Positions 16,955 through 26,611 are shown, counted from the stretch's first letter. The stretch is DNA of 64,000 nt from Pseudoalteromonas tunicata (GCF_002310815.1 NZ_CP011032.1:2396001-2460000); one strand, 5' to 3'. Numbers and translations: made by a program. Notes: generated by a model from the sequence alone, not told the origin.

Positions 16955-17709
16955 GAGCCTGTAGATTAACTCGTTTTTAAATTTGTTTTTATTGATAAAC
17001 AAACCATAACTTAGTTCCTATTTTGGTTCAATTGATTACTGTATTTTTACGCAGAATATAGAAGTGTTTGATATTGTTTTAATTGGCATTTTGGAAGGGA
17101 TTATGGGTGGTTGAGTAGCTTTAATTTAGGTTAAAAGGGTTTCCCCTGCTTAATGCAACCTATTTTGCAGCTTTTCTATATTATGAACCAAGCAGTAAAC
17201 AGCGGTTCAATTTGCTGGTGCATTTTAACCACGAAAGCCGCTATCGAGGTGTAATGTGGCTGAGCGTCACCCGCTATTTCTTGCAAAAGAGTCTCATGAA
17301 CAAAATATTGTTTTTACACGCTTTAGCAATACGCCGACTGCTAATTAAACCATACGCATATCCGAGTAAAATAATTTTGAGCATCACTGAAGGCGAATAC
17401 GCCGCAGCACCCGTTTTATCATTGTGATACCACGCATCAAACCCCGACAAGTCGAGTTTATTTTCGACAATATAACAAAGGACATACTCAAATGTACCCG
17501 GCAATATTTGCTCAGCGAAATTGATAGGAATGAATTTATTTTGGCAGGATAAGTCATGCTTGACTCCTTACCCAACGAAAGAGCCATAACAGTTTACCGT
17601 GGGTGAATAATATCTATTAGATCACAGCGAACAGATGGGTTCAAGGTTAAAAATCGAGCAAAGAAAGAAGTGTAGAATCCGTTCCTAAAATGAGTAATTC
17701 TACAGCCTC
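16955..17709 (-). mobile_element. Internally deleted IS5/IS1182-like element in an attC junction
   Basis: 755 bp. Ends are GAGCCTGTAGATTAACTCG (left) and the reverse of GAGGCTGTAGAATTACTC (right). The element is flanked by AAC at 16952-16954 and AAC at 17710-17712. Closing the gap recreates TTATAACGCCC, a normal cassette junction leading into the attC at 17710-17805. The interior retains part of a transposase gene and the right subterminal region almost identical to that of the element at 60535-61325. Confidence 0.78.
17195..17554 (-). pseudogene. IS5/IS1182-like transposase remnant
   Basis: The readable part contains GTFEYVLCYIVENKLDLSGF, YSPSVMLKIILLGYAYGL and SSRRIAKACKNNILFM, the DUF772-type N-terminal region of IS5/IS1182-group transposases. 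The start is lost (codons replaced before CQNKF), and after NNILFM the frame runs into scrambled remnants of the middle of the gene. No DDE residues remain, so it cannot be active. Confidence 0.75.
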
Positions 17710-17805
17710 AACGCCCACTTAAGCGGACAAAAATTGTTGGTTAAAATGTGAAGCGAAGCGGAACCTAACCAACTGTTTTTGTTCCGTTTGAAGTGCTTGT
17801 TATGC
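17710..17805 (-). repeat. attC site of the GNAT cassette
   Basis: On the minus strand: GCATAACAAGCACTTCAAACGG, then ACAAAAACAGTTGGTT, a loop with CGCTTCGCTTC, AACCAACAATTTTTGT, CCGCTTAAGTGGGCGTT. The arms pair over about 35 positions. The TAA stop of the GNAT gene (17800-17802) lies inside the outer core. Confidence 0.82.
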
Positions 17806-18300
17806 GTATTTTAACCTAAACGTAGTACAAGATAATGGCTTATTATTTAAACTAATAAAATCAGGTGCATCGCCAATAATTTCAAAGCCTTGCTTTAACA
17901 ACACATGCTTTGAAGCAGGATTGTTTTCTAATACTCTAGCTTCCAGAGATTGAACACTAAATTCTCTTTGTGCAATTTCAACTAGCGAAGCTAGACAAAA
18001 GCTTGCATAGCCTTGGGATATAAAACGTTTTGAAACCCTATAACCTACATAAGCTTTATTAGAGCTAATATCTCTTAAATTGGCTCTTGCGACAATTTCA
18101 TTATCTTTAATAAGTAAACCACAAAACGCAGAACCAGAACGTACTTTATCAAGTTCTGCATTAATATGTTGTTCAACACCTTGCTCAGAATAAAAATCAT
18201 TATCCCGAGGCTCAATTAATGATTCAAACCATGATCTATTTTCTAGTTCAAAATCAAACAATTGCTTCAAATGATGTTCAGATAACAGCTCAAGTTGCAT
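17800..18300 (-). CDS. GNAT-family N-acetyltransferase (cassette)
   Basis: 166 residues with GNAT features: AFCGLLIKDNEIVARANLRDI (strands 2-3), YVGYRVSKRFISQGYASFCL (acetyl-CoA loop, a degenerate R/Q-x-x-G-x-A) and LEARVLENNPASKHVLLKQGF (strand 5-helix 4). This is the RimJ/RimL-like group. Small GNATs are among the most common integron cassette genes; the substrate could be an amino acid, a protein N-terminus or a drug. Its stop codon is fused into the attC core. Confidence 0.82.
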   Translation of the reverse strand: MQLELLSEHHLKQLFDFELENRSWFESLIEPRDNDFYSEQGVEQHINAELDKVRSGSAFCGLLIKDNEIVARANLRDISSNKAYVGYRVSKRFISQGYASFCLASLVEIAQREFSVQSLEARVLENNPASKHVLLKQGFEIIGDAPDFISLNNKPLSCTTFRLKYA

Positions 18301-18315
18301 TGATACTCTCTATAC

Positions 18316-18374
18316 GCATAACAATTTAGTATTTATGCGACACGCTGTTTGTGTTGCATAATCGCTTGTTGAAC
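18316..18374 (-). repeat. Short attC-like site upstream of the GNAT cassette
   Basis: AACAA at one end and TTGTT at the other bracket TTATGCGACAC/GTGTTGCATAA with a 7-nt loop. Total about 59 bp, which is within the size range of small attC sites. The GNAT gene begins about 15 bp from its core. Confidence 0.55.
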
Positions 18375-18634
18375 TGAGGCGCTACCTGCTCGGTGTTTGA
18401 GTGGATATTGTTTATTCTATGGGAATTTGCTTTTCGTGATGTAGGCTACATCACGCTTACTTTATCGGATTAACGGTGTTTTCTTAGCCTTCCCTGCATG
18501 GCTCAGCCATTTTTACGTCCCCATTACACCTAATTTTTAGCGCTGAGGCAATCTTATTTTTCGTGGGCACAACGTCACCTTACCTGAACACTTAAACAGG
18601 TTAACCCTCTGATTTGACTAAGCAAGCGTGACCG

Positions 18635-18874
18635 CTAGCTCGTTCGCTCTGCTTTATTCATCACTTCATCAACAGTGACGATGCCAATAAATCGCAGTGT
18701 GCCTGTTTTACATTTTTGGCACGGCCAATGAGGTATCTGTGTTTCTTTTGCTCTCTTTGGTTTCAGCGGTTTAGCTATCTGTGGCGCCTTTCTCATTATG
18801 ATTAAAGAGCAACAATCAATGAGGATAGATCTTTCTTTTTGCCTTTGATCATAAAAAGTAAAACTTAACTTCAA
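18635..18874 (-). pseudogene. Short zinc-ribbon fragment, possibly a transposase tail
   Basis: 79 codons; the only distinctive part is WPCQKCKTGTLRFIGIVT, a single CxxC followed by GTLRF. This is reminiscent of the C-terminal zinc-ribbon of some transposases. No partner CxxC, no clear ribosome-binding site and no homologous neighbours. It may be a remnant or a chance frame. Confidence 0.25.
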
Positions 18875-19384
18875 CCCCTATTTCACATTTTTAAATGCAA
18901 TAATCAGTAAGGTTACCGATAAACTTCATAATAGACAATAAGATACAAGTCTAATTTTCTTACAACTTATTACAAGCAAGCTATTTTATAGCGATGAAAA
19001 AGCGGCCGAGCTTTGCTCGCCTTCGCAAGCAGGCTTGCACCTACGGTAAAATCTCAAAAAAAACATCAAAATATCGGTGTAGCGCAGCGCCTAGGGGCTA
19101 TTAATACTCGGCGGTGGTGAAACAATTTTAACAACTGAGTTTTCGATGGTGAAAAAGAAGGTTAACCACCGAGGTTAAGAGAAACACAGAAGAAAGAAAA
19201 AGCTATTTATTAGTTGGCTTTACTCACTTAGCTTTTCTCGGTGAGCGAAGCTTCGGTGTACTCGGTGGTGAAAAAATACTCGGTGGTAAAATCACAATTC
19301 AACAAAGTAGCGTCAGGTTAATGCCCAACCATAAAAACCTGCCGAGCTGCGCTCGCCTTCGCAAGCAGGCTTGCACCTACGCAA

Positions 19385-19820
19385 AACTCAAAGCTCATGC
19401 CGATGCCAACAATTCCCCCGTTATCACGCCCCGAAAATAAACAATTGATGAGTAATGTCGCGCATGGCAGGATTTTGTTCCCGACAAATCCTAAGTACCA
19501 ACATCCATCTAGGCAATGCGCGATAAGCCATGCTTGTACATGGACGTACTTTCATGGCGTGTACGTTCACATCAATGGATTATTTGAAGAATAAAGCGTG
19601 ATGTCGGTGGCGCTGGGTGAGTCCAGAGGGGGGGGAGCGCTAGCCCCTCTTTGGCTGCCGTCGCCAGTGCGACTGTTACCAACAATGCTAATTTAAAAAG
19701 CGGTTTTCAATTTAAAAGCAGTTGTTGATGTGAGTACGGCTTTTTAAAAGCTGTCGGGCTAAAGCCCGACCTACAACAGCGGCCGAGCTTTGCTCGCCTT
19801 CGCAAGCAGGCTTGCACCTA
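19385..19820 (+). repeat. Dispersed ~430-bp non-coding repeat, copy 2
   Basis: Same order of blocks as at 1-390: GCCGATGCCAACAATTCCCC, the GCCATG/CATGGC part, GCCAGTGCGAC, CAATGCTAATTTAAAAAGCG, the perfect hairpin GTCGGGCT/AGCCCGAC (about 19753-19770), and the terminal short hairpin repeat. Copy 2 is longer in the middle. Confidence 0.6.
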
Positions 19821-19959
19821 GCAAATCAAATTTTTGTGTTATGGCTAAAACATACCGCGATATCTGAAATCATTTATTTAAACAAAGCTAAAAATATGAT
19901 CGAATTGAGATTAATCAGATGAATGTTAAGATAACAAATCTCATAAAAGATAATAAATC

Positions 19960-20066
19960 TATCTTAACTAGCTACTTTCAACGCTAACAGCGTTGAATTA
20001 ACTGATATCTTTAGTTTTAGTTCAATACAGTGATAAGTCTCTTATCCAAAACTGAGGTTAATTGAA
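19960..20066. repeat. Partial copy of the inverted-repeat MITE
   Basis: Contains CTAGCTACTTTCAACGCTAA and ends CTCTTATCC(A)AAACTGAGGTTAATT, matching the reverse complement of the element at 54326-54454. The opposite end is not recognisable. It lies immediately upstream of the yegS-like gene and may contribute to its leader. Confidence 0.55.
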
Positions 20067-20087
20067 AACAGCGTTAAGGACAGCAAA

Positions 20088-20984
20088 ATGACACTACGTT
20101 TATTACTTAATGGTAAAAAAGCCGCACTTGAGAGTGTGCGCGAAGCCGTAAGCACATTACGTAACCGTGGTTATGAACTGGAAGTGCGAGTCACTTGGGA
20201 AGCGGGTGATATGGCACGTTTAGTTAATGAGGCCATTGAGGAGCAATGCACCCGACTTATCGCCGGTGGAGGCGATGGGACGCTTAATGAAGTTGTTAAT
20301 GCCTTAATGCAGCACCCAAAAGAACAAAGACCAGAGCTGGCTATTTTACCGCTTGGCACAGCCAATGACTTTGCAACTGCATGCCAAGTACCAACCGACA
20401 TAGCGCTTGATGCACTCACCCTTGCTTGTGAAGGCGAAAGTACATTCGTGGATGTGATTAAAGCGAGCGACGATTATGTTATCAATGTTGCCACCGGAGG
20501 GTTTGGTGCGCAAGTTACTGCAACAACCCCGCCCGCTCTTAAAAATTTTTTAGGCGGCGGTGCTTATACGCTGACAGGTTTAATCAATGCTCTAGACTTT
20601 AAACCGTTTCAAGGCATCATTAAATTTGATGACCGCACATTAAAAAGCAGCGTGATTTTGGCCGCCATTTGCAACGGCCCGCAAGCGGGCGGCGGGCAAA
20701 TATTATCAAGCATTTCCCGTATTAATGATGGCAAAATGGAGCTGGTTGCACTTTATGATTTTCCTGCTGCAGCTATCAGCTCCGTTATTGGCCAATTATC
20801 CGATCCGCAAGGCACTGGCGAGTTTGTTAAGCGCTATCAAGCTACAAAAGTGCAATGGCAAGCCGATGAGTTAATGCCAATTAATCTCGATGGCGAACCT
20901 ATTAGCAGTAAAGATATTACCTTTACTCTCTGCCCGCTCGAAATCAAACTGGTATTGCCTAACAATTGCCCATTACTTGATTGA
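20088..20984 (+). CDS. yegS: YegS/diacylglycerol-kinase-family lipid kinase
   Basis: 298 residues, the usual YegS length. GGGDGTLNEVVNAL (residues ~62-75) is the nucleotide-binding signature, PLGTANDFA (about 90-98) the second glycine motif, and ATGGFGAQV and CNGPQAGGGQ fit the substrate/metal loops. The family phosphorylates a lipid hydroxyl (YegS: phosphatidylglycerol in vitro) at the inner face of the membrane. It has an AAGGA site nine bases upstream. It is monocistronic and converges on the TonB receptor gene. Confidence 0.9.
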   Translation: MTLRLLLNGKKAALESVREAVSTLRNRGYELEVRVTWEAGDMARLVNEAIEEQCTRLIAGGGDGTLNEVVNALMQHPKEQRPELAILPLGTANDFATACQVPTDIALDALTLACEGESTFVDVIKASDDYVINVATGGFGAQVTATTPPALKNFLGGGAYTLTGLINALDFKPFQGIIKFDDRTLKSSVILAAICNGPQAGGGQILSSISRINDGKMELVALYDFPAAAISSVIGQLSDPQGTGEFVKRYQATKVQWQADELMPINLDGEPISSKDITFTLCPLEIKLVLPNNCPLLD

Positions 20985-21123
20985 TTAAAAGTTTTAGTTG
21001 CTGAGATAACTGTTTGGCTGTCACTTTAAGTGCAACATTAGGTAATACTTTTACCCTCATAACATAATGAAGAATAATTTTTATATTTTATGCTTGAATC
21101 AGACAATATGAATCTAAGCAATA

Positions 21124-21147
21124 AAAAGCCGACTTTAAATCGGCTTC
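21124..21147 (-). terminator. Intrinsic terminator for the TonB receptor gene
   Basis: AAGCCGA/TCGGCTT arms with a 7-nt loop; on the minus strand the second arm is followed by TTTTTA. Confidence 0.7.
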
Positions 21148-21153
21148 TTAGTG

Positions 21154-24084
21154 TTAAAAACTATAATTAAATCCGGCGTAATAGCGCCTACCAGAGTAAC
21201 TAGCGTTTAATAAGCGCGCATCGGTATCATTACCTAACCGTGTCACTGATCCCGATTGAGTTAAATTAATAACCGCTGCAGTAAAACTCAACCCTTCGTA
21301 TAAGTGAATTGAAGCATTAAGATCGATTTGGCTGTATGGATCTTGGTAAACATTTAAGCCACTATTTAAACCCAACACAGTTTCTCCACGTTTATTATAA
21401 GAAGCCCGGACATTAAAATAATCACCTTCATAATAAACCGAGGTATTGTATTGATACTTTGCGCTGCCAATTAATGGCGATTGCCCAAACGCTTGACCAT
21501 CAACTGAAACATCAGCTTTATTGGTTTTGTTATAGGTATAATTAGCGTTAAAACCAAAGCCATTATCAAACGCATGTTGCAAGAAGACTTCAACACCTTT
21601 AGATACGGCATTGGTCCCATTACCTACTGTGCTATAAGGTGAAATAGTGATGGTTCCCGCTGCCACAACCTGATCTTTACCGGCAAAATATTGCAAAGAG
21701 TCAATCACAAGGGGGACAACAAAGTTATCGACCTTTTTATAAAATAATGCGAGGCCCATTGCAGAGCCTTCACCATAGTAATATTCCAAAGATATATCGG
21801 ATTGCAGTGATTCAAAGGGTTTTAAATTTTTATTTCCCCCACGGCCACTAAAGCCAGCTTGTTCGTTAAACGCGGCACGGTCTTGCGCCCATTCATCGGA
21901 TACAAATGTAATATGTTGTTGACCACCTAAGTCACTATAATCCGGACGAGACATCACTTTAGCAACGGCACCACGTACGACCAAGTCATCGGTTGCATCC
22001 CATGCAATATTAAAGCTTGGCAGAATTTGTGTATCGGTATTCTCTTGTGTAACAAGCTGATAATCATCTAAAAATCGAGCATCGCCAGTTACTGCTTCAC
22101 CGGTTTGATCATTGGTATGATCTAGCAAATAGGTATATAAATCTGTCGATGAAGTCATGGTTGTCGTTTGCACCACACGTACACCTAAATTTCCCCTCAC
22201 ATCGTTAAATTCAAAGTCTCCTTGGATATAAAATGCAGATATTTGCTCTTCAATGTCATAGACAAAATTATCTTCGATACGGGTATAAGGTACATAATTA
22301 GTTAAAATGGTATTGCGGTATTTATCCCAATCAATTGTTGGCATTTGGTTGATGCTAAAACCGCCAATAAGGTTGTCTTCGCTGGTAAATACATCTTTAG
22401 CTAAAGGCATACCATTGTTCCATTGATAGCTATCAAAACGCGTAATGCCATTATCGCTTGCTTGCGCAGCGGCAATATCAAAATTAGGATCGAGAAAAAA
22501 TGTGTTGGCTGTTTCGCGGTGCAAGGTTGCCTTGCGATATTTAACACCGGTTTTAATGGTTTTTAGCATACCCCAATCAGCATAAAAATCGAGGTCGCCT
22601 TGATAATAGGTTTCTGCAAGTTCACTTCTGACAAAACTTGAATTAGAAGAACCTGGATCACGCCCACCGCCAATCCCATTGAGTAAATTGGTTAAGGTAT
22701 TGGGATCAATATTCAGTGATACTGAATTGCGGTCAATAGACCAGCCAGCAGTTTGCGCTGCATTTTCGACAGTACTGGCATTTTCACCTGCATTCGAGCT
22801 TTTATAAGCCGCTTCCCAGCTCTCGCTCGGACCACCATCCGATTGGGTATGACCAGCAACAAAGCGTAATTTAAATAAATCCCCTTCATAGGTAACATTA
22901 AAATCTAAGGTGTCTGAGGTTGATTTTTCACGCACATAACTGCCTCGCATCCAGGGCAGTTGCATATCATGTTCAACCCCACTGGCGCTGGCATCAAATT
23001 GCATCGCATTTACGATTGTTCCTGACTCATCAAGGCCAACATCAGTTAAAAATGATGGGTTTAAAGACCATTCTGGTATATCGACCACTGAGTGCGTACT
23101 ATCTCGTTCAAGTGAAAAACCAAAATAATTTAGACCAAACTCTAGCGCATGAGTCGCACGCCATTGAGTACTCAGTTGTACTCCTTCACGTTGACGTTTT
23201 TCGTTAAAGACTGAACCGCGAACAACCTGAGGAAACCACACACCATCAAAGCGATTGCCTTCAGCATCGGTGACTATGTCCCACGAATTGTTATTTTCAA
23301 CAGCATTATTATTAACATCAACAGGGTTACCTTGGCCGGTGTAACGCCATACATTACCATCTGTACCACCAGCTAATGTTCTATTGGTTCGCTCCTGCGC
23401 TGTGTAACCAAACAATATACCAAAGGTTTCGTTATCATTTTTCCACGAATACAGCCCTGTAAGTTGAGGTTGGTATTCTTTGGTGACATCTGCATAGGTT
23501 GTCTCAACATTGAGTACGCCTGAATTGGCTTCCATGTTTAAAGGTTTACGCGTATGCATAAGCACAGTGCCACCAACCCCGCCTTCATCAAGCCGTGCCT
23601 CTGAGGATTTAAATACTTCAACACGTTCAATCATTGAAGAAGGCAATAATGCATAATCAAATGAGCGCGAAGGCTCGCCCGGAGATGAGGCAATAAAATT
23701 ACCATTAAGTTGTGTGAATGTGAGCTCGGATGAAAGGCCACGAATACTTACCGAGGCGCCTTCCCCACCGTTGCGCTCAATCATTAAACCCGGAACCCGC
23801 TGTAATGAATCAGCGACATTTTTATCAGGAAATTTACCAATATCTTCCGCTGTAATCGCATCAACAACCGAGCTTGCCATACGTTTAACATCTAAGTTTT
23901 CAGCCAGACTTGCACGGATCCCTCTTATTTCAATGACTTCCATATCATCAGGTAAAGGTATCTTAGGGCTTTCTTGCTGTGCATAAGCACTACTCATGGC
24001 TGATAAAATTGATAAACTTAAAAGTGATTTATAAAGTGTGACAGAAGAGCCAAATGTATATTGGTTACAACCAAAAGCTAACAT
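21154..24084 (-). CDS. TonB-dependent receptor, TIGR01782 type
   Basis: 976 residues. The signal peptide is near residues 18-35 (SLLSLSILSAMSSAYA), so the true start may be slightly later than 24084. The plug domain (about 50-190) contains IGKFPDKNVADSLQRVPGL and SIRGLSSELTFTQLNG, hallmarks of the large Caulobacter/Alteromonas receptor group usually linked to carbohydrates or peptides. The rest is a 22-strand beta barrel ending in Phe (AGFNYSF). The substrate cannot be assigned because no catabolic gene is adjacent. Confidence 0.88.
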   Translation of the reverse strand: MLAFGCNQYTFGSSVTLYKSLLSLSILSAMSSAYAQQESPKIPLPDDMEVIEIRGIRASLAENLDVKRMASSVVDAITAEDIGKFPDKNVADSLQRVPGLMIERNGGEGASVSIRGLSSELTFTQLNGNFIASSPGEPSRSFDYALLPSSMIERVEVFKSSEARLDEGGVGGTVLMHTRKPLNMEANSGVLNVETTYADVTKEYQPQLTGLYSWKNDNETFGILFGYTAQERTNRTLAGGTDGNVWRYTGQGNPVDVNNNAVENNNSWDIVTDAEGNRFDGVWFPQVVRGSVFNEKRQREGVQLSTQWRATHALEFGLNYFGFSLERDSTHSVVDIPEWSLNPSFLTDVGLDESGTIVNAMQFDASASGVEHDMQLPWMRGSYVREKSTSDTLDFNVTYEGDLFKLRFVAGHTQSDGGPSESWEAAYKSSNAGENASTVENAAQTAGWSIDRNSVSLNIDPNTLTNLLNGIGGGRDPGSSNSSFVRSELAETYYQGDLDFYADWGMLKTIKTGVKYRKATLHRETANTFFLDPNFDIAAAQASDNGITRFDSYQWNNGMPLAKDVFTSEDNLIGGFSINQMPTIDWDKYRNTILTNYVPYTRIEDNFVYDIEEQISAFYIQGDFEFNDVRGNLGVRVVQTTTMTSSTDLYTYLLDHTNDQTGEAVTGDARFLDDYQLVTQENTDTQILPSFNIAWDATDDLVVRGAVAKVMSRPDYSDLGGQQHITFVSDEWAQDRAAFNEQAGFSGRGGNKNLKPFESLQSDISLEYYYGEGSAMGLALFYKKVDNFVVPLVIDSLQYFAGKDQVVAAGTITISPYSTVGNGTNAVSKGVEVFLQHAFDNGFGFNANYTYNKTNKADVSVDGQAFGQSPLIGSAKYQYNTSVYYEGDYFNVRASYNKRGETVLGLNSGLNVYQDPYSQIDLNASIHLYEGLSFTAAVINLTQSGSVTRLGNDTDARLLNASYSGRRYYAGFNYSF

Positions 24085-24485
24085 AGTAATTTACCGATAA
24101 TTTAAACAGCTCAAATAAACAGAGCTCGTTATGAAGTGATATTGCACAAACCTTAGTGAACCTAATCAAAGGGTCAAAAAGAGCGAGCAATTTTACATGG
24201 CAAACCTTAATCGCCCGTTAACATCACAACTAAATTGATAATCTTTAAATTAATCTCAGTTCTGGATTAGAGCTGTGCCAATACGCACAATTAAAAGTCG
24301 ATATCTAAGTTATTCATCTCCTGATACAGGTAAACAGATACTTATTAGGCAATTTGATGATCTTGAAAAAATAAATAACGCGGTAGCAATAAGCTTTATT
24401 TGTCTTCACTGAGAAAAAAAACCTGACTCACTTTGCTCACTTTCTCAGCAAACCCGCACCTAAATAATAAACAAATGTGCATTAA
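24085..24485. other. Intergenic with MITE-end fragment
   Basis: Upstream region of the TonB receptor. Near 24243-24271 the sequence AATTAATCTCAGTTCTGGAT(TAGAG) matches the terminal repeat of the element at 54326-54454; the rest of that element is not recognisable. No gene is seen. Confidence 0.5.
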
Positions 24486-24508
24486 AAAAGCGCCCTGAGG
24501 CGCTTTTA
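24486..24508. terminator. Intrinsic terminator downstream of purC
   Basis: AAAAGCGCC pairs with GGCGCTTTT across a 5-nt loop; A and T runs on both sides make it usable in both directions. Confidence 0.85.
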
Positions 24509-24538
24509 ACTTAATCAATATTGGTAGATAACCGATTG

Positions 24539-25642
24539 TTATTTTTCAATTAAACCATATTCTTTATCAAGTAATTCGATAATTTCAGCGCGAGGGTCTT
24601 GTGGGATCACAATTTGTTTGCCGATAATTTTACTCGCGATACCAACATAAGTATCAGAAACTTGCATCATCACTTCGACTGGTAATTTATAGCCCTCAGC
24701 TAGTGCTTCGCGCTCTGGCATACGGTCTTTGTTTAATAATACATCGCTATCTGGCACGTTGTTAATCAGTAACTGACGGAAGCCTTCTTTCGAATTTTCG
24801 ATGATTTGGCCATTTTTATACGCGGCTTCATCCCAAATACGCGATGAATCTGGCGTGCCCACTTCATCGATATAAATCAGCTTTTGTGTGCCATCAATTT
24901 CGTCCACATAACCAAATTCAAATTTTGTATCAACAAAAATTTGACCAATTTCAGCCAGTTGTGCACTGATTAATTTAAAGCCTTCCGTTAATAATTGTTC
25001 GTACTTATCAACATCACCCAGCGATTTAAAGTTAAACGCGGCTAAATTGTTTTCGATATTAGCGCGAGTAATATTAACATCATCGACCGCAGGTACTTCT
25101 GGCACATCAGTAATAATGCCTTTGGTTGATGGGGTAATAAGCACATTTTCAAGCTTTTGATTTGCTTGTAAGCCTTCTGGTAAATCAATACCACAGAAGT
25201 TACGCACGCCTTTGGCATAATCGCGCCACATGCTGCCAGTAATGTATTGGCGCGCAATGGCTTCGACCCGTACGGTTTGCGCTTTGCGCACAATCCAAAT
25301 ATATGGGTGTGGAATATCAACAATGTGATTGCCTGCAAGGCCTGATTGGTCAAATAATTTAAACCAATGTGCAGCAACTGAGTTAAGTGCAATGCCTTTA
25401 CCTGGTACGCCATTTAGGCCATTTTCGCCTTGCCAAATACAATCAAAGGCTGAAATACGATCAGAAATGATCATAATTGCAAGCGGTGTATCTTTTGGAA
25501 TTTGATAGCCTTTTTCTTCAATTAAACGTTCGCTGTCGGCTGACGTTAACCAATAAACACTGCGAACTTTTCCGCTGTGGACATTACCTTGGGTGCGAAT
25601 AGGTAAGTCATCATTGACTTCCAATACTTTATAGGTGCTCAT
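24539..25642 (-). CDS. purC: Phosphoribosylaminoimidazole-succinocarboxamide synthase
   Basis: 367 residues, the long form rather than the ~240-residue E. coli form. GKVRSVYWL is the nucleotide loop, [11 protein letters not shown] the second conserved block, [16 protein letters not shown] the substrate region, and [13 protein letters not shown] the metal site. It converts CAIR plus aspartate and ATP to SAICAR in step 7 of de novo purine synthesis, in the cytoplasm. Single-gene unit; its 5' region is shared with the divergent ABC operon and may carry a purine-responsive site that I could not identify. Confidence 0.95.
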   Translation of the reverse strand: MSTYKVLEVNDDLPIRTQGNVHSGKVRSVYWLTSADSERLIEEKGYQIPKDTPLAIMIISDRISAFDCIWQGENGLNGVPGKGIALNSVAAHWFKLFDQSGLAGNHIVDIPHPYIWIVRKAQTVRVEAIARQYITGSMWRDYAKGVRNFCGIDLPEGLQANQKLENVLITPSTKGIITDVPEVPAVDDVNITRANIENNLAAFNFKSLGDVDKYEQLLTEGFKLISAQLAEIGQIFVDTKFEFGYVDEIDGTQKLIYIDEVGTPDSSRIWDEAAYKNGQIIENSKEGFRQLLINNVPDSDVLLNKDRMPEREALAEGYKLPVEVMMQVSDTYVGIASKIIGKQIVIPQDPRAEIIELLDKEYGLIEK

Positions 25643-25921
25643 TGGCTCTCCAAAAGATTTAACTCGATACTAAATGAAACTAGAAAATGGGGTTGATTTT
25701 CTGGTGTATTTTTTCAGGCGCTATAATAGTGCAGCACGCTAAAAATCACAATCTAAGCCTGCGTTGCAAATGCTAAATTTCTCCTTTAACTTGGCTTAAA
25801 ACAGCCAACATTTATCATTGTGTAACAGCAAGCGTAAATAAAAAGCAGTTTATCGTATTACACTTGGAGTCGGGCTTATTTTGTTATAGTGTCGCATTAC
25901 GATTATCTGAGTATTGTTGTT

Positions 25922-26611
25922 ATGATCACTCTGAGCGAGTTACAATTTTGCTGGCCGGGCGCAGCAAAAAAAATTATTGATATTAAGCATTTACATATTG
26001 AGCAAGGCCAACATGTGTTTATTTATGGCCCAAGCGGCAGTGGCAAATCAACCTTGTTATCGTTACTTGCAGGCATCAATCGGCCCAGTGCAGGCGAAAT
26101 TGTTTTATTAGGACAGGCGCAAACTGGTTTATCAAATCGCCAACGTGATCAATTTCGGGCTGATCATATTGGTTATATTTTTCAAAACTTTAATTTAATT
26201 CCCTATCTGAACGCTATCGAAAACGTCACTTTAGCCACCGAGTTTTCAACAAGTCGCAAACAACGGGTGCTGCAAAGCCATAAAAGTATTGCTTGCGCCG
26301 CTAAAGCCCTATTACAGGCCTTAGAGTTACCTGATGAAGTATTAATGCATCCCGTTGTGAATTTAAGTATTGGTCAGCAGCAACGCGTTGCAGCAGCACG
26401 GGCTTTTATTGGTCAACCCGAAATTATTATTGCTGATGAACCGACATCTGCGCTCGATAGCGACAGCCGTAATCGCTTTATTGAGTTATTGTTTGAACAA
26501 GCAACCATAAACAATGCCACTATTTTATTTGTGAGCCATGATACGACCTTAGCCCCGCTGTTTGAGCAAAAACTAGCTATTACAGCGCAAAATTTGGGGC
26601 TATCATCATGA
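25922..26611 (+). CDS. ABC transporter ATPase, LolD/MacB type
   Basis: 229 residues from the ATG at 25922; an upstream GTG at 25889 has no ribosome-binding site. Walker A GPSGSGKST (about residues 35-43), Q-loop YIFQNFNLI, signature LSIGQQQRVAAARA, Walker B IIIADEPTSALD and H-loop FVSHD are all intact. It overlaps the FtsX-type permease gene by 4 bp, so the two form one transporter. The group extrudes or extracts substrates from the outer leaflet rather than importing them. Confidence 0.92.
   Translation: MITLSELQFCWPGAAKKIIDIKHLHIEQGQHVFIYGPSGSGKSTLLSLLAGINRPSAGEIVLLGQAQTGLSNRQRDQFRADHIGYIFQNFNLIPYLNAIENVTLATEFSTSRKQRVLQSHKSIACAAKALLQALELPDEVLMHPVVNLSIGQQQRVAAARAFIGQPEIIIADEPTSALDSDSRNRFIELLFEQATINNATILFVSHDTTLAPLFEQKLAITAQNLGLSS

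Larger units (their letters stand above)
12271..18374 (-). other. Cassette array with attC-like sites, no integrase (CALIN), array 1
   Basis: Five genes all point leftwards, each starting a few bases after a junction core (GTTA...) and each, where the site is intact, followed by a long imperfect palindrome with integron attC features. Clear sites lie at 16568-16671, 17710-17805 and 18316-18374. Junction cores without intact palindromes remain at 12994-13000, 14510-14516 and 16951-16954, where mobile elements are inserted. No tyrosine-recombinase gene occurs in the window, so this is an attC cluster lacking an integrase, or the far part of an integron lying elsewhere. Confidence 0.75.
18375..20087. 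other. Gene desert of dispersed repeats
   Basis: 1.7 kb without a convincing gene. Contents in order: a 21-bp palindrome CGTGATGTA/TACATCACG (18435-18455), a zinc-ribbon-like fragment (18635-18874), three short hairpin repeats, a segment with CACCGAGG and CTCGGTGGT inverted motifs (19110-19290), a second copy of the 400-bp repeat, and a partial inverted-repeat MITE ending at 20066. It separates the cassette array from the conserved chromosome. Confidence 0.6.

Noticed and set aside
17384..17587. 67-codon frame starting MALSLGKESS
   Set aside because: It is the altered start region of the dead transposase read in a shifted frame, not a separate gene.
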